This document shows positions 17,994 to 25,667 of a stretch of DNA of 57,547 bases, piece after piece. The position numbers and the translations under genes are program-made. The DNA comes from CAZVWH01 sp964631175 (lineage in GTDB: Bacteria; Planctomycetota; Phycisphaerae; Sedimentisphaerales; Anaerobacaceae). Position 1 is the first letter of the stretch. Each line of letters starts with the position of its first letter. The notes under the pieces were generated by a model. The model was not told the origin of the DNA. It saw only the letters and a program-made list of their open reading frames with translations, and made no database searches. The stretch lies in the NCBI GenBank assembly GCA_964631175.1, contig CAZVWH010000004.1, positions 1 to 57,547 on the forward strand, written 5' to 3'.

Positions 17994-18057
17994 ATGAATT
18001 GGTTAAATGGTAATTGGTTAAATGGTTAATTAACCACTCACCAGTTACCAATAACCA
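17994..18057. repeat. GGTTAAATGG / CCAGTTACC dispersed repeat
   Basis: GGTTAAATGGTAATTGG units run into TTAACCACTCACCAGTTACC. It is continued beyond the mobile element at 18199, so the element landed inside this repeat. Confidence 0.6.
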
Positions 18058-18198
18058 TGCTCTATTGAAAAGCCTCACTGTCGTTTCGACCGAAGTGACG
18101 CGGAGCGTCGCGAAGTGGAGAAATCTGCTCAAAAGTAGATTTCTCGACTCGCCTTCGGCTCGCTCGAAATGACATTCTGAACTCTTTTCAACAGAGCA
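18058..18198 (-). mobile_element. 141-bp non-autonomous element (family A) with 9-bp target duplication
   Basis: The ends are TGCTCTATTGAAAAG and CTTTTCAACAGAGCA, inverted repeats of each other with one mismatch. The 9 flanking bases are CAATAACCA on both sides. It is the reverse complement, with some changes, of the 141-bp copy at 20140-20280. The inside has TCATTTCGA/GAAATCT-type palindromes. No coding capacity. It sits between the second permease and lolD. Confidence 0.85.
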
Positions 18199-18225
18199 CA
18201 ATAACCAGTTACCAGAGGACGTTTA

Positions 18226-18912
18226 ATGCTAACAACAGAACAAATTTATAAATCTTATCGGATGGGAGCCACGGAAGTTAAAGTGCTCAAAGGTGTAAAT
18301 TTGGCAGTGGAAAAAGGTGAATTCGTCGCGGTAGTCGGGGCTTCAGGCAGTGGAAAAAGCACATTATTGCATATATTAGGCGCCCTGGACAGGCCCAATA
18401 AAGGTGTCGTGAGGTTTAAAGGCAGAGATTTAAGCCGGTTTAGTGCCGGCGAATTAAATAAATTTCGCAACAAAATGATAGGATTTGTTTTTCAGTTCTA
18501 TCATTTATTGGACGAATTAAATGTACTGGAGAATGTTTATCTGCCGGCAATGACCTCTAAAAGTGTGGTCGGCTGGCTTGCGTGTCGCAGATGGGCGAGA
18601 AACCGAGCCGGTGAGTTACTGAATCAGCTTGGTTTGAGCGAAAGAGCCAATCATAAGCCGTATCAGCTCTCCGGCGGCGAAAGGCAAAGGGTCGCTATCG
18701 GAAGGGCCCTGATGAATGAGCCGAAACTGCTGCTGGCTGATGAGCCGACAGGAAATCTTGACTCCGCGACAGGAAATGATATTTTGGATGCCCTTGAAAA
18801 ACTAAATAAAGCCGGCCAGACCATCGTGATGGTAACACACGATGAAAGCATAGCACAAAGAGCCGGACGAATAATAACACTGGTAGATGGCAAGATTACT
18901 GCTGGTTGTTAG
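18226..18912 (+). CDS. lolD: LolD-like lipoprotein-releasing ABC transporter ATPase
   Basis: The 228-residue ATPase has Walker A GASGSGKST (about residues 37-45), signature LSGGERQRVAIGRAL, Walker B LLLADEPTGNLD and the H-loop MVTHD. The TGNLD form and the length are typical of the LolD/MacB/FtsE group. It should power the two permeases encoded just upstream. GAGGACG precedes ATG 18226. A 141-bp mobile element and repeats lie between it and the permeases, which could alter the balance of expression in the operon. Confidence 0.88.
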   Translation: MLTTEQIYKSYRMGATEVKVLKGVNLAVEKGEFVAVVGASGSGKSTLLHILGALDRPNKGVVRFKGRDLSRFSAGELNKFRNKMIGFVFQFYHLLDELNVLENVYLPAMTSKSVVGWLACRRWARNRAGELLNQLGLSERANHKPYQLSGGERQRVAIGRALMNEPKLLLADEPTGNLDSATGNDILDALEKLNKAGQTIVMVTHDESIAQRAGRIITLVDGKITAGC

Positions 18913-19237
18913 CAAATACCTAAAAGAAAAATCCGAAATTCGAAACAAAATAAGTGAGGTAAAGTGGACCTGGCCATTCTGCGAATTTGGAATACCTATC
19001 AATCTCGGCAAGGCACGTATCGTACCCGACAATGGAAACGAACGAGCCGAGCATTGACGGAAAGTGCATAAGGTTCGTGTAACGGTTACGGTTGCGTTTA
19101 ACGTATGACGATAGACTAAATGAGTTGCGCAAACGATAACCGAATTACGCTCTTCAGTTCACTTTAGGCACTTTAGCTCATTTTAGGCACTTCACATTTT
19201 TCGTGCTTCGGATTTATGTAATATATGAGGATTCCGT
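18913..19237. other. intergenic region with repeats, no gene seen
   Basis: Bases 19155-19197 hold CACTTTAGGCAC and CTCATTTTAGGCAC units, the reverse complement of a repeat near 56750-56800. A GTAACGGTTACGGTTGCGTTTAACG stretch (19078-19100) resembles 48165-48210. No convincing open frame. Confidence 0.5.
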
Positions 19238-20104
19238 ATGGGATTGCAGGTTTGGCTTGATGGTAAACTCGTTGACGAAGCGGATGCTAAAATTTCTGTT
19301 TTTGATCACGGTCTGCTTTACGGCGATGGAGTTTTTGAAGGAATTCGCGTTTACAAGCGAAGGATTTTTGAGCTTGACGCCCATATAAAAAGGCTTTATG
19401 AATCAGCCAAGACGATTCGTCTTGAGATACCTATAAGCCAAAGCAGTCTTGCCAGTGCCGTTGAAAAGACCGCCGAAGCCAACGGCGTTATTGACGGCTA
19501 TATCCGCCTGGTGGTTACTCGAGGAATAGGAACTTTGGGGCTAAATCCCTTCGTCTGTGAGGACGGCAAGCTATTTATCATAGCCGACAACATTCAGCTT
19601 TATCCAGAGGAGCTTTATGAAAAAGGAATGAAGGTAGTAAGTGCAACCACCATTCGCAATCATCCACTGGCACTTTCGCCACAGGTCAAGAGCTTGAACT
19701 ATCTCAATAACATCCTGGCCAAGATTGAAGCGCTCGACAATGATGTGCCGGAAGCAATTATGTATAACCACGAAGGCTACGTTGCCGAGGCAACCGGCGA
19801 TAATGTTTTCATTGTGAAAAATGGCGTGATTTATACACCGCCGATTGAAGCTGGTTCGCTGGAAGGGATAACGCGAGCTGTTGTTACCAAGCTGGCTAAG
19901 AAAGAAAAACTGGAAGTGGTTGGAAGAAATCTCACGAAGGTCGATCTATATATTTGTGACGAATTTTTCCTGACCGGCACGGCCGCCGAGGTCATTGGCA
20001 TAATCGAAATCGATGGCAGAATTATCGGTGACGGAAAGCCAGGCCCTATCACAAAGCTGCTACGAAAGAACTTCTTCAAATACGCACACGGAAAGGAGAA
20101 ATAG
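19238..20104 (+). CDS. ilvE: branched-chain amino acid aminotransferase (fold type IV)
   Basis: The 288-residue PLP enzyme matches the short, archaeal/bacterial form of IlvE. The pattern VFDHGLLYGDGVFEGIRVY, the PLP lysine K151 in QVKSLNYLNN, and EATGDNVFIVKNG plus TGTAAEV are visible. It transfers the amino group between glutamate and the keto acids of leucine, isoleucine and valine. D-amino-acid aminotransferases and aminodeoxychorismate lyases have the same fold, but the EGIR plus SLNYLNN pattern favours IlvE. ATG 19238 starts the conserved GLQVWLDGKLV. It lies between two inverted copies of the 141-bp element. Confidence 0.9.
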   Translation: MGLQVWLDGKLVDEADAKISVFDHGLLYGDGVFEGIRVYKRRIFELDAHIKRLYESAKTIRLEIPISQSSLASAVEKTAEANGVIDGYIRLVVTRGIGTLGLNPFVCEDGKLFIIADNIQLYPEELYEKGMKVVSATTIRNHPLALSPQVKSLNYLNNILAKIEALDNDVPEAIMYNHEGYVAEATGDNVFIVKNGVIYTPPIEAGSLEGITRAVVTKLAKKEKLEVVGRNLTKVDLYICDEFFLTGTAAEVIGIIEIDGRIIGDGKPGPITKLLRKNFFKYAHGKEK

Positions 20105-20139
20105 TATTTAACGGCTGGTTAACTGGTTATTGGTAACTG

Positions 20140-20280
20140 TGCTTTGTTGAAAAGAGTTCAGGATGTCATTTCGAGCAAGCTGCAGGCGAGTCGAGAAATC
20201 TATTGTTGAGCAGATTTCTCCACTTCGCGACGCTCCGCGTCGCTTCGGTCGAAACGACGGTGAGGCTTTTCAACAGAGCA
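20140..20280 (+). mobile_element. 141-bp non-autonomous element (family A), second copy
   Basis: The ends are TGCTTTGTTGAAAAG and CTTTTCAACAGAGCA. The flanking 9 bases TGGTAACTG are duplicated exactly on both sides. It is inverted with respect to the copy at 18058 and has the same length. Like that copy it landed within a GGTTATTGGTAAC repeat. Confidence 0.85.
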
Positions 20281-20338
20281 TGGTAACTGGTGAGTGGTTA
20301 ATTAACCATTTAACCAATTACCATTTAACCAATAACCA

Positions 20339-21355
20339 ATGATGGAGCTGTCAACACATAAGGGCACAAACAATAGCACTTCAAGGAGAGTGATCCCTGC
20401 TTTTAAGCATATCGAAGACAAGCTGGACCAGGTACAAAGGCTGATTAAGAAGCAACTGACCATCCCTGCAACAACGGATGAGATAAATCAATTGTTCGAA
20501 TATATGAAAGCTCATAGCGGCAAAATGCTTCGGCCAGGCTTGGTCTTACTGGCAGGTGACGCTGTAGCTGAAATTACCGATAAGCACATACAGGTCGCAG
20601 CAATTGTTGAGATGATTCATAATGCCACGCTATTGCACGATGATGTTATAGATGAAGGGCAAAAACGACGCGGTCTGCCTACCATCAATAACCTCTGGGG
20701 CAACGAATCGGCAGTGCTAATGGGTGATTTTTTATTAAGCCGGGTATTTAGGATGTGCTCCGATTTGCAACCTAAAGTTACTACTATAATTGCTGCTGCC
20801 GCTGCCCGAACCTGTGAAGGTGAATTGAAGCAGGTGATTCAAAGGCGCAATTGGCAGTTGAGTGAGTCGGAATATATCGATATCATCACTGAGAAAAGTG
20901 CTGCTTTATTTAGTAACTGTTGTGGCCTTGGAGCACTTCTGGCAAACGCCAATGAAGCTCAGGTCCAGTCGCTCGAGCGCTTTGGCTTAAATGCCGGCAT
21001 CGCATTTCAAATTACCGATGATTTGCTCGACCTGATTGGTAATGAAAACCAAACCGGCAAAACGGCAGGTAGTGACGTCGATAAAAATAAGCTGACATTG
21101 GCGGTAATACACTTGCTTAAAGCCATTGACGATAAAGAGAAAGAAAGAATCAGCAACGAGCTAAACGGTGCGGCGGGAACAGGAAAAGAAGAACTTCTGA
21201 AAATGTTAAGTTCCCATGGGAGTCTGGAATACGCGCGCAGCCGGGCGAAAGATTTTGTTGATAAAGCGCTGCTTGCCTTGACCGGCGTGAAGAAAAATTG
21301 GGCTAAAGAAGCCTTGATTGAAACGGCAAAATTTATGGCCAACAGAGCAACTTAG
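20339..21355 (+). CDS. trans-polyprenyl diphosphate synthase
   Basis: The 338-residue enzyme adds isopentenyl diphosphate units to an allylic diphosphate. The first aspartate-rich motif is HDDVIDEG (D101, D102, D105) and the second is ITDDLLDLIG, with K62, R65 in GKMLRPG. Length and motif spacing fit long-chain synthases (IspB, heptaprenyl or octaprenyl) that make the side chain of menaquinone or ubiquinone; chain length cannot be read from sequence alone. Two adjacent ATG codons (20339, 20342) can start it. It is downstream of ilvE, separated by a mobile element. Confidence 0.88.
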   Translation: MMELSTHKGTNNSTSRRVIPAFKHIEDKLDQVQRLIKKQLTIPATTDEINQLFEYMKAHSGKMLRPGLVLLAGDAVAEITDKHIQVAAIVEMIHNATLLHDDVIDEGQKRRGLPTINNLWGNESAVLMGDFLLSRVFRMCSDLQPKVTTIIAAAAARTCEGELKQVIQRRNWQLSESEYIDIITEKSAALFSNCCGLGALLANANEAQVQSLERFGLNAGIAFQITDDLLDLIGNENQTGKTAGSDVDKNKLTLAVIHLLKAIDDKEKERISNELNGAAGTGKEELLKMLSSHGSLEYARSRAKDFVDKALLALTGVKKNWAKEALIETAKFMANRAT

Positions 21356-21390
21356 AATGATTTATACTATTGTGAAAGATAAATATGCCA

Positions 21391-21446
21391 GCTTAAACAG
21401 AGCCGCTTAAACAGAGCCGCTTAAACAGAGCCGCTTAAACAGAGCC
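21391..21446. repeat. four perfect tandem copies of a 14-bp unit
   Basis: The unit GCTTAAACAGAGCC occurs four times without a change between the polyprenyl synthase gene and the broken outer-membrane gene. The window end carries another 14-bp tandem array with a different unit. Confidence 0.9.
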
Positions 21447-21484
21447 GCGACCATAAGGGAGCGGTAAAACCGTCTTCTTCACAT

Positions 21485-22209
21485 TCAAAGAATCGCTTGC
21501 CGATTGAAGTAATTAAGTAACCAACCGCCATTGTTTCGAACGGTAGAATTGCTTTCAGACGGCCACATACTAACAATGGTATAGCTGGGAACGATGCCCA
21601 TTGGACAAATCTTTGGCCAGGAAAGAGTGGCATAAATCTCCTGCATATCAGCGGCCTGCCCCCTTGCGGTTCCACCTCTGGGCTCATCAGGGTAGCCATA
21701 ATAGGCCCAGCCGATCTTATAATCCATGGCGTAAGTTTCATTTTCGGCATAACTATTGCCGTAATATAAGCCGCGCTCAAGGTCTCGGAATTTTCGTAAG
21801 CGTTCACGGGAAAACCGCATTTTTGTCATTGCGAGCGAAGCGAAGCAATCTAAAATCGTACGTTTTTGAGATTGCTTCGGCCTAAAGGCCTCGCAATGAC
21901 ACAAAAACGCCTTATTTTCTGTGTGAACGGTTACGAATTTTCTAATGGGGCTGAAAAGGGCCTTGCCCAGAAGACATTGATGCCAAAGCCCGTGCCGTAA
22001 AGGTCTAAGTCCAGATCGGTTCTATATGCGCTATGGTCATCTCCGAAGTAATCAAAGCCGCGCCAAATATATTTATTGAGGTAGCTAAAACTCACCGTGC
22101 CGCTGAGCCCATTGTCCTGAGCCCGGACAAAACTCGATGCACATAACACTATTATTGCAGTTAGTAAAACAGCTCTAACCTTCGTAATTGTCTCCTTACA
22201 AAAACTCAT
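21485..22209 (-). pseudogene. outer-membrane protein gene disrupted by a family B element
   Basis: The N-terminal part has a signal peptide (AVLLTAIIVLCASSFVRAQ) and NKYIWRGFDYFGDDHSAYRTDLDLDLYG, a pattern of predicted beta-barrel proteins. It runs into the 139-bp element at 21934 and stops at the junction. After the element the text resumes as FRDLERGLYYGNSYAENETYAMDYKIGWAYYGYPD and ATLSWPK. The element and its target duplication together add 147 bp, which is in phase, yet the two parts are in different frames, so at least one further frameshift exists. AAGGAG is followed by ACG where a start codon would be expected, with an ATG 18 bases upstream of that ACG. The gene is dead as read. Confidence 0.75.
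21796..21934 (-). mobile_element. 139-bp element (family B) inside a gene, 8-bp target duplication
   Basis: The ends are GTAAGCGTTCACG and GTGAACGGTTAC; the flanks are GAATTTTC on both sides. It is the inverse of the copy at 844-982 and close to identical to it. It proves that the family moves, as both sides belong to one former gene. Confidence 0.88.
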
Positions 22210-22435
22210 TCAAACTTACTATGCTATGCAAAAATCGCTGTCACCCGTAAGAATGAACCTGTCCTATCTATTTCTAAAATTTATCTACGAATAGCTGCAA
22301 GCCAAACAAAAAACTCTTTTTTTGGATTTTTTGCAGCGACCACGGCAAAGAAAAACAACATAACTGACCTATGCTACAGAGGCTACGAAAAATAAATTTT
22401 CGACACCTTTAAGTAACTTGTATATAATATCTTTG

Positions 22436-23860
22436 ATGTGTGAAAACGGGACTGATAAATCGTCAAGATGGCTTACGCCAAGGTTGTTTGATTCGTTCGA
22501 AAAGGCCAATATAGCCTCAGCCGAACCGTTAGCCGTTCGGATGAGGCCGAAGAAACTCGATGAATTTCTCGGCCAAAATCACTTCCTCGGACCTGATAAA
22601 CTGCTGACCAGAATGCTCGCAGCCGATAGGCTCACCAGCTTGATATTTTACGGCCCGCCTGGAGTAGGTAAGACCACGCTGGCGATGGTGATTACCAATT
22701 ACACTAAAGCAAAATTTCACTATCTAAGTGCGCCGGCAGCCAGCGTAAAGGATATTCGCGGGATAATTGCTGCTGCTAAAGACAGGCTCACGATCAGTGG
22801 CGGTAGTCCTATGGACTCCTTACAGAGAACGGTTCTTTTTATTGATGAAATCCACCGCTTCAATCGTGCTCAGCAGGATGTCTTATTGGATGATGTCGAA
22901 GCCGGGATTTTGATACTCATAGGCGCAACTACGGAAAATCCGTACTTTGCAGTCAATTCGCCGTTGATTTCCCGCAGCACTGTATTCCATTTTGAGCCGC
23001 TCAGCCGGGGAGATATTTTGCTGTTGCTGCAAAGAGCGATTGACGATGCAGAGCGAGGACTCGGCAGATTTGACATCCAGGCGGACAAAAAGGCGCTGGA
23101 GTATTTAGCAGTAATGTGCGATGGCGATGCCCGAAGGGCTTTGACAGCTCTGGAGGTGGGTGTATTGTCGCAGGCTACTCGAATCCTTCGACCCGGCTCA
23201 GGACAGGGGCAAAAAGGGGAAATAAAATTTAATCTGGAAGTTGCCAAGGAGTCGATACAACAAAAGGCAATTGTTTACGACCGTACGGGTGATACGCACT
23301 ATGATTTGGCAAGTGCATTACAGAAGAGCATGAGGGGTAGTGACCCTGATGCTACTGTTTATTGGCTTGCAAGGCTGATAGCCGGCGGCGAGGATACACG
23401 TTTCATAGCTCGACGGATTGCGATTTGTGCAGCCGAAGATGTCGGAAATGCCGATCCTATGGCAACAGTTCTGGCTGCTGCTGCTGTTCAAATATCAGAG
23501 TTTGTGGGTCTGCCGGAAGCTCAATTGGCTCTGGCACAAGCAGCGATATATGTAGCCTGTGCGCCAAAATCAAACGCCACGGCTTCTGCGATTTGGAACG
23601 CAATGTCTGATGTTAAACAGCAGCCGATTAAACCCGTGCCCAAGCATCTGAAGGACAGCCACTACCCGGCTGCGAGAAAGTTAGGCTACGGAGTCGATTA
23701 CAAGTATCCGCACAATTTTAAGGATGGTTTTGTGCCGCAGGAATATTTTCCGGTCCGCCAAGGCGGAATGAAGCAAAAATATTATGTACCTAAAGAAATC
23801 GGCCACGAAAAAAATATCAAGCATTATTTACAAAAGCTGCAAACGTTGATACAAAAATAG
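22436..23860 (+). CDS. rarA: RarA/MgsA-type replication-associated recombination ATPase
   Basis: The 474-residue AAA+ protein has RPKKLDEFLGQNHFLG, Walker A GPPGVGKTT, Walker B VLFIDEIHRFNRAQQD, sensor GATTENP and the family tail PIKPVPKHLKDSHYPAARKLGYGVDYKYPHNF. RarA acts at stalled replication forks. In the middle, DNA 23189-23212 is a copy of the CTTCGAC...GCTCAGGACAGG repeat, read in frame as ILRPGSGQGQ in a linker before the C-terminal helical domain. The terminal VRQGG is from a TCCGCCAAGGCGGA palindrome (23754-23767). ATG 22436 was chosen over an upstream TTG (22418). Confidence 0.92.
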   Translation: MCENGTDKSSRWLTPRLFDSFEKANIASAEPLAVRMRPKKLDEFLGQNHFLGPDKLLTRMLAADRLTSLIFYGPPGVGKTTLAMVITNYTKAKFHYLSAPAASVKDIRGIIAAAKDRLTISGGSPMDSLQRTVLFIDEIHRFNRAQQDVLLDDVEAGILILIGATTENPYFAVNSPLISRSTVFHFEPLSRGDILLLLQRAIDDAERGLGRFDIQADKKALEYLAVMCDGDARRALTALEVGVLSQATRILRPGSGQGQKGEIKFNLEVAKESIQQKAIVYDRTGDTHYDLASALQKSMRGSDPDATVYWLARLIAGGEDTRFIARRIAICAAEDVGNADPMATVLAAAAVQISEFVGLPEAQLALAQAAIYVACAPKSNATASAIWNAMSDVKQQPIKPVPKHLKDSHYPAARKLGYGVDYKYPHNFKDGFVPQEYFPVRQGGMKQKYYVPKEIGHEKNIKHYLQKLQTLIQK

Positions 23861-23954
23861 TAACTGGTCCCCAAGGGACTGGTTAAATGGTAGCTGGTTA
23901 AATAGTTAATAATTACCAATTACCCGTTACCAGTTACCAATAGAAGGATAGCTA

Positions 23955-24527
23955 ATGAACAAGAGTCGGTTACGCCATGAGTTACAGAACTGCCTGTTTG
24001 AGATGAGCGAAAAGCAGCGAGCTGATAAAAGTCACAAGGCTTGCCGGAATCTGGTATCAACAAATGAGTTTCAGGATGCGTCAGCGATTATGATATATTT
24101 ATCACTTCCTCATGAGGTAGATACTTCCGAGGCCGTGCTTACCGCCTGGCAGTTCGACAAGATTGTGGCAGTGCCCAAAATATCATGGCAGCAAAGGCAC
24201 ATGATACCGGTGCAGATAAATTCTCTGGAGACAGGCTTTTCCACAGAGGTTTCAGGTTTGCGGAATCCGGTAATGGGTGTGCCGATACCGTTCGAGGAGA
24301 TTGACCTGGTAGTTGCACCGGCGCTGGGCTTTGATCGCAAGGGTAATCGTCTCGGCAGAGGCGGCTCCTATTACGATAGATTCTTCACTCATGAGCGGCT
24401 TAAAGCTTGCAGATGCGGCTTTGCCTTCCAACAGCAGGTAGTTGACTCAATTCCGGTGACGGAGTGTGACGAACCGGTAGATTTTTTAGTGACTGACGAA
24501 GAAATACTATATTTTAATCCGCCTTAG
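23955..24527 (+). CDS. 5-formyltetrahydrofolate cyclo-ligase
   Basis: The 190-residue enzyme turns 5-formyl-THF into 5,10-methenyl-THF using ATP, in folate one-carbon metabolism. The family hallmark GFDRKGNRLGRGGSYYDRF is present (about residues 127-145), with the N-terminal SHKACRNL and YLSLPHEVDT segments. Length is usual. GAAGGATAGCTA precedes ATG 23955. The last codons and stop (24514-24529) run into an ATCCGCCTTAGGCGGAT palindrome, so the C-terminus may be repeat-derived. It appears to be in one operon with the L,D-transpeptidase gene 22 bases downstream. Confidence 0.92.
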   Translation: MNKSRLRHELQNCLFEMSEKQRADKSHKACRNLVSTNEFQDASAIMIYLSLPHEVDTSEAVLTAWQFDKIVAVPKISWQQRHMIPVQINSLETGFSTEVSGLRNPVMGVPIPFEEIDLVVAPALGFDRKGNRLGRGGSYYDRFFTHERLKACRCGFAFQQQVVDSIPVTECDEPVDFLVTDEEILYFNPP

Positions 24528-24549
24528 GCGGATAGAAAAGGAGATTAAG

Positions 24550-25605
24550 ATGGCTCGTTTCACTTTCCCCTGGCCAGGCAGACGAATGAGTCTGAGCATA
24601 AACGGAATATACATCATCTCAGCTTTACTTATTGTTGCTGCGATAGTTGCCTTGCTTTTTGGTCGTAATCCTTTCGGCGGAAATGAAGATGAAACGGCTG
24701 AGATTTTGCCCGAGCCCAACTTAGAGTTGGTGGCTGAAATACCTCCGCCTCGGCGGATTGCGACCTTGGCAGCGGAGTCACCACCCGAGCCTAATTTGAT
24801 AAGTCTCGCATCGAAGACCACGCTTCCAACCGATCCCAAGGTAACTGAGCTCATCTCCGAAGCCATGGAGCTGGTCAGCAGCCAACCTGACGCGGTTATA
24901 GAGGCACGTGACAGGCTTAATGAGGCATTATTAATGTGCCAGAACGCCCAGCAGTCCGCCCAAGGCGGATTTGTCAAAGACCAGCTTTCCAAGCTTGCCG
25001 AGCGTTGGCTGTTTAGTAAAAGCCTTTTCCCAAATGACAGGCTTTGCGGCAGTTATAAAGTTAAGCGGGGCGACCAGCTAAGAATAATCGGCATCAAGCA
25101 TAAAGTGCCGTATGAGGTTCTGATGCAAATTAACAATATCCATAATCCGCAAACGCTGCGGGCAGGACAAACTATAAAGGTTGTCAACGGACCATTCCAT
25201 GCAAAGGTATCCCGTTCAGCTTTCACAATGGACATATATCTTCAGAATACCTTCATACGCAGCTTCCCCGTGGGTTTGGGAAAGCTCGGCAATGAGACAC
25301 CAACGGGACTCTGGCGGGTCAAACCAAAAGGCAAACTAATTTCACCTCCATGGACCGATCCGGATACACAGAAAGTATATTACTCAGGAGATGCAGATTA
25401 TCCCTTAGGCTCGAGGTGGATTGAGCTGCAAGGTATAGAGGGACAGGCCAAAGACCGGACCGGCTTTGGTATCCACGGCACAAAGGACCCAGAGACAATC
25501 AGCACCGCTAACTCCAGAGGTTGTATTCGCCTGCACAATGGTCATGCAAAACTGGTCTATAACTTATTAGTTCCGATTCATTCCCAGGTTAGAGTTGAAG
25601 AATAA
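24550..25605 (+). CDS. LysM domain L,D-transpeptidase (YkuD family)
   Basis: The 351-residue protein has one N-terminal membrane helix (about residues 17-36), a proline-rich linker, a LysM peptidoglycan-binding domain (YKVKRGDQLRIIGIKH to LRAGQTIKVV) and a C-terminal YkuD catalytic domain ending with HGTKDPETI and SRGCIRL, where the Cys is the nucleophile. Such enzymes cross-link peptidoglycan or attach proteins to it in the periplasm. AAAGGAG lies six bases before ATG 24550. A TCCGCCCAAGGCGGA palindrome (24957-24971) is read in frame as SAQGGF just before the LysM part. Confidence 0.92.
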   Translation: MARFTFPWPGRRMSLSINGIYIISALLIVAAIVALLFGRNPFGGNEDETAEILPEPNLELVAEIPPPRRIATLAAESPPEPNLISLASKTTLPTDPKVTELISEAMELVSSQPDAVIEARDRLNEALLMCQNAQQSAQGGFVKDQLSKLAERWLFSKSLFPNDRLCGSYKVKRGDQLRIIGIKHKVPYEVLMQINNIHNPQTLRAGQTIKVVNGPFHAKVSRSAFTMDIYLQNTFIRSFPVGLGKLGNETPTGLWRVKPKGKLISPPWTDPDTQKVYYSGDADYPLGSRWIELQGIEGQAKDRTGFGIHGTKDPETISTANSRGCIRLHNGHAKLVYNLLVPIHSQVRVEE

Positions 25606-25667
25606 AATAGTGCAATAATATACTGATTATATTGACGAATTAAGGGGATTGGTCAAAAAGACATTTG

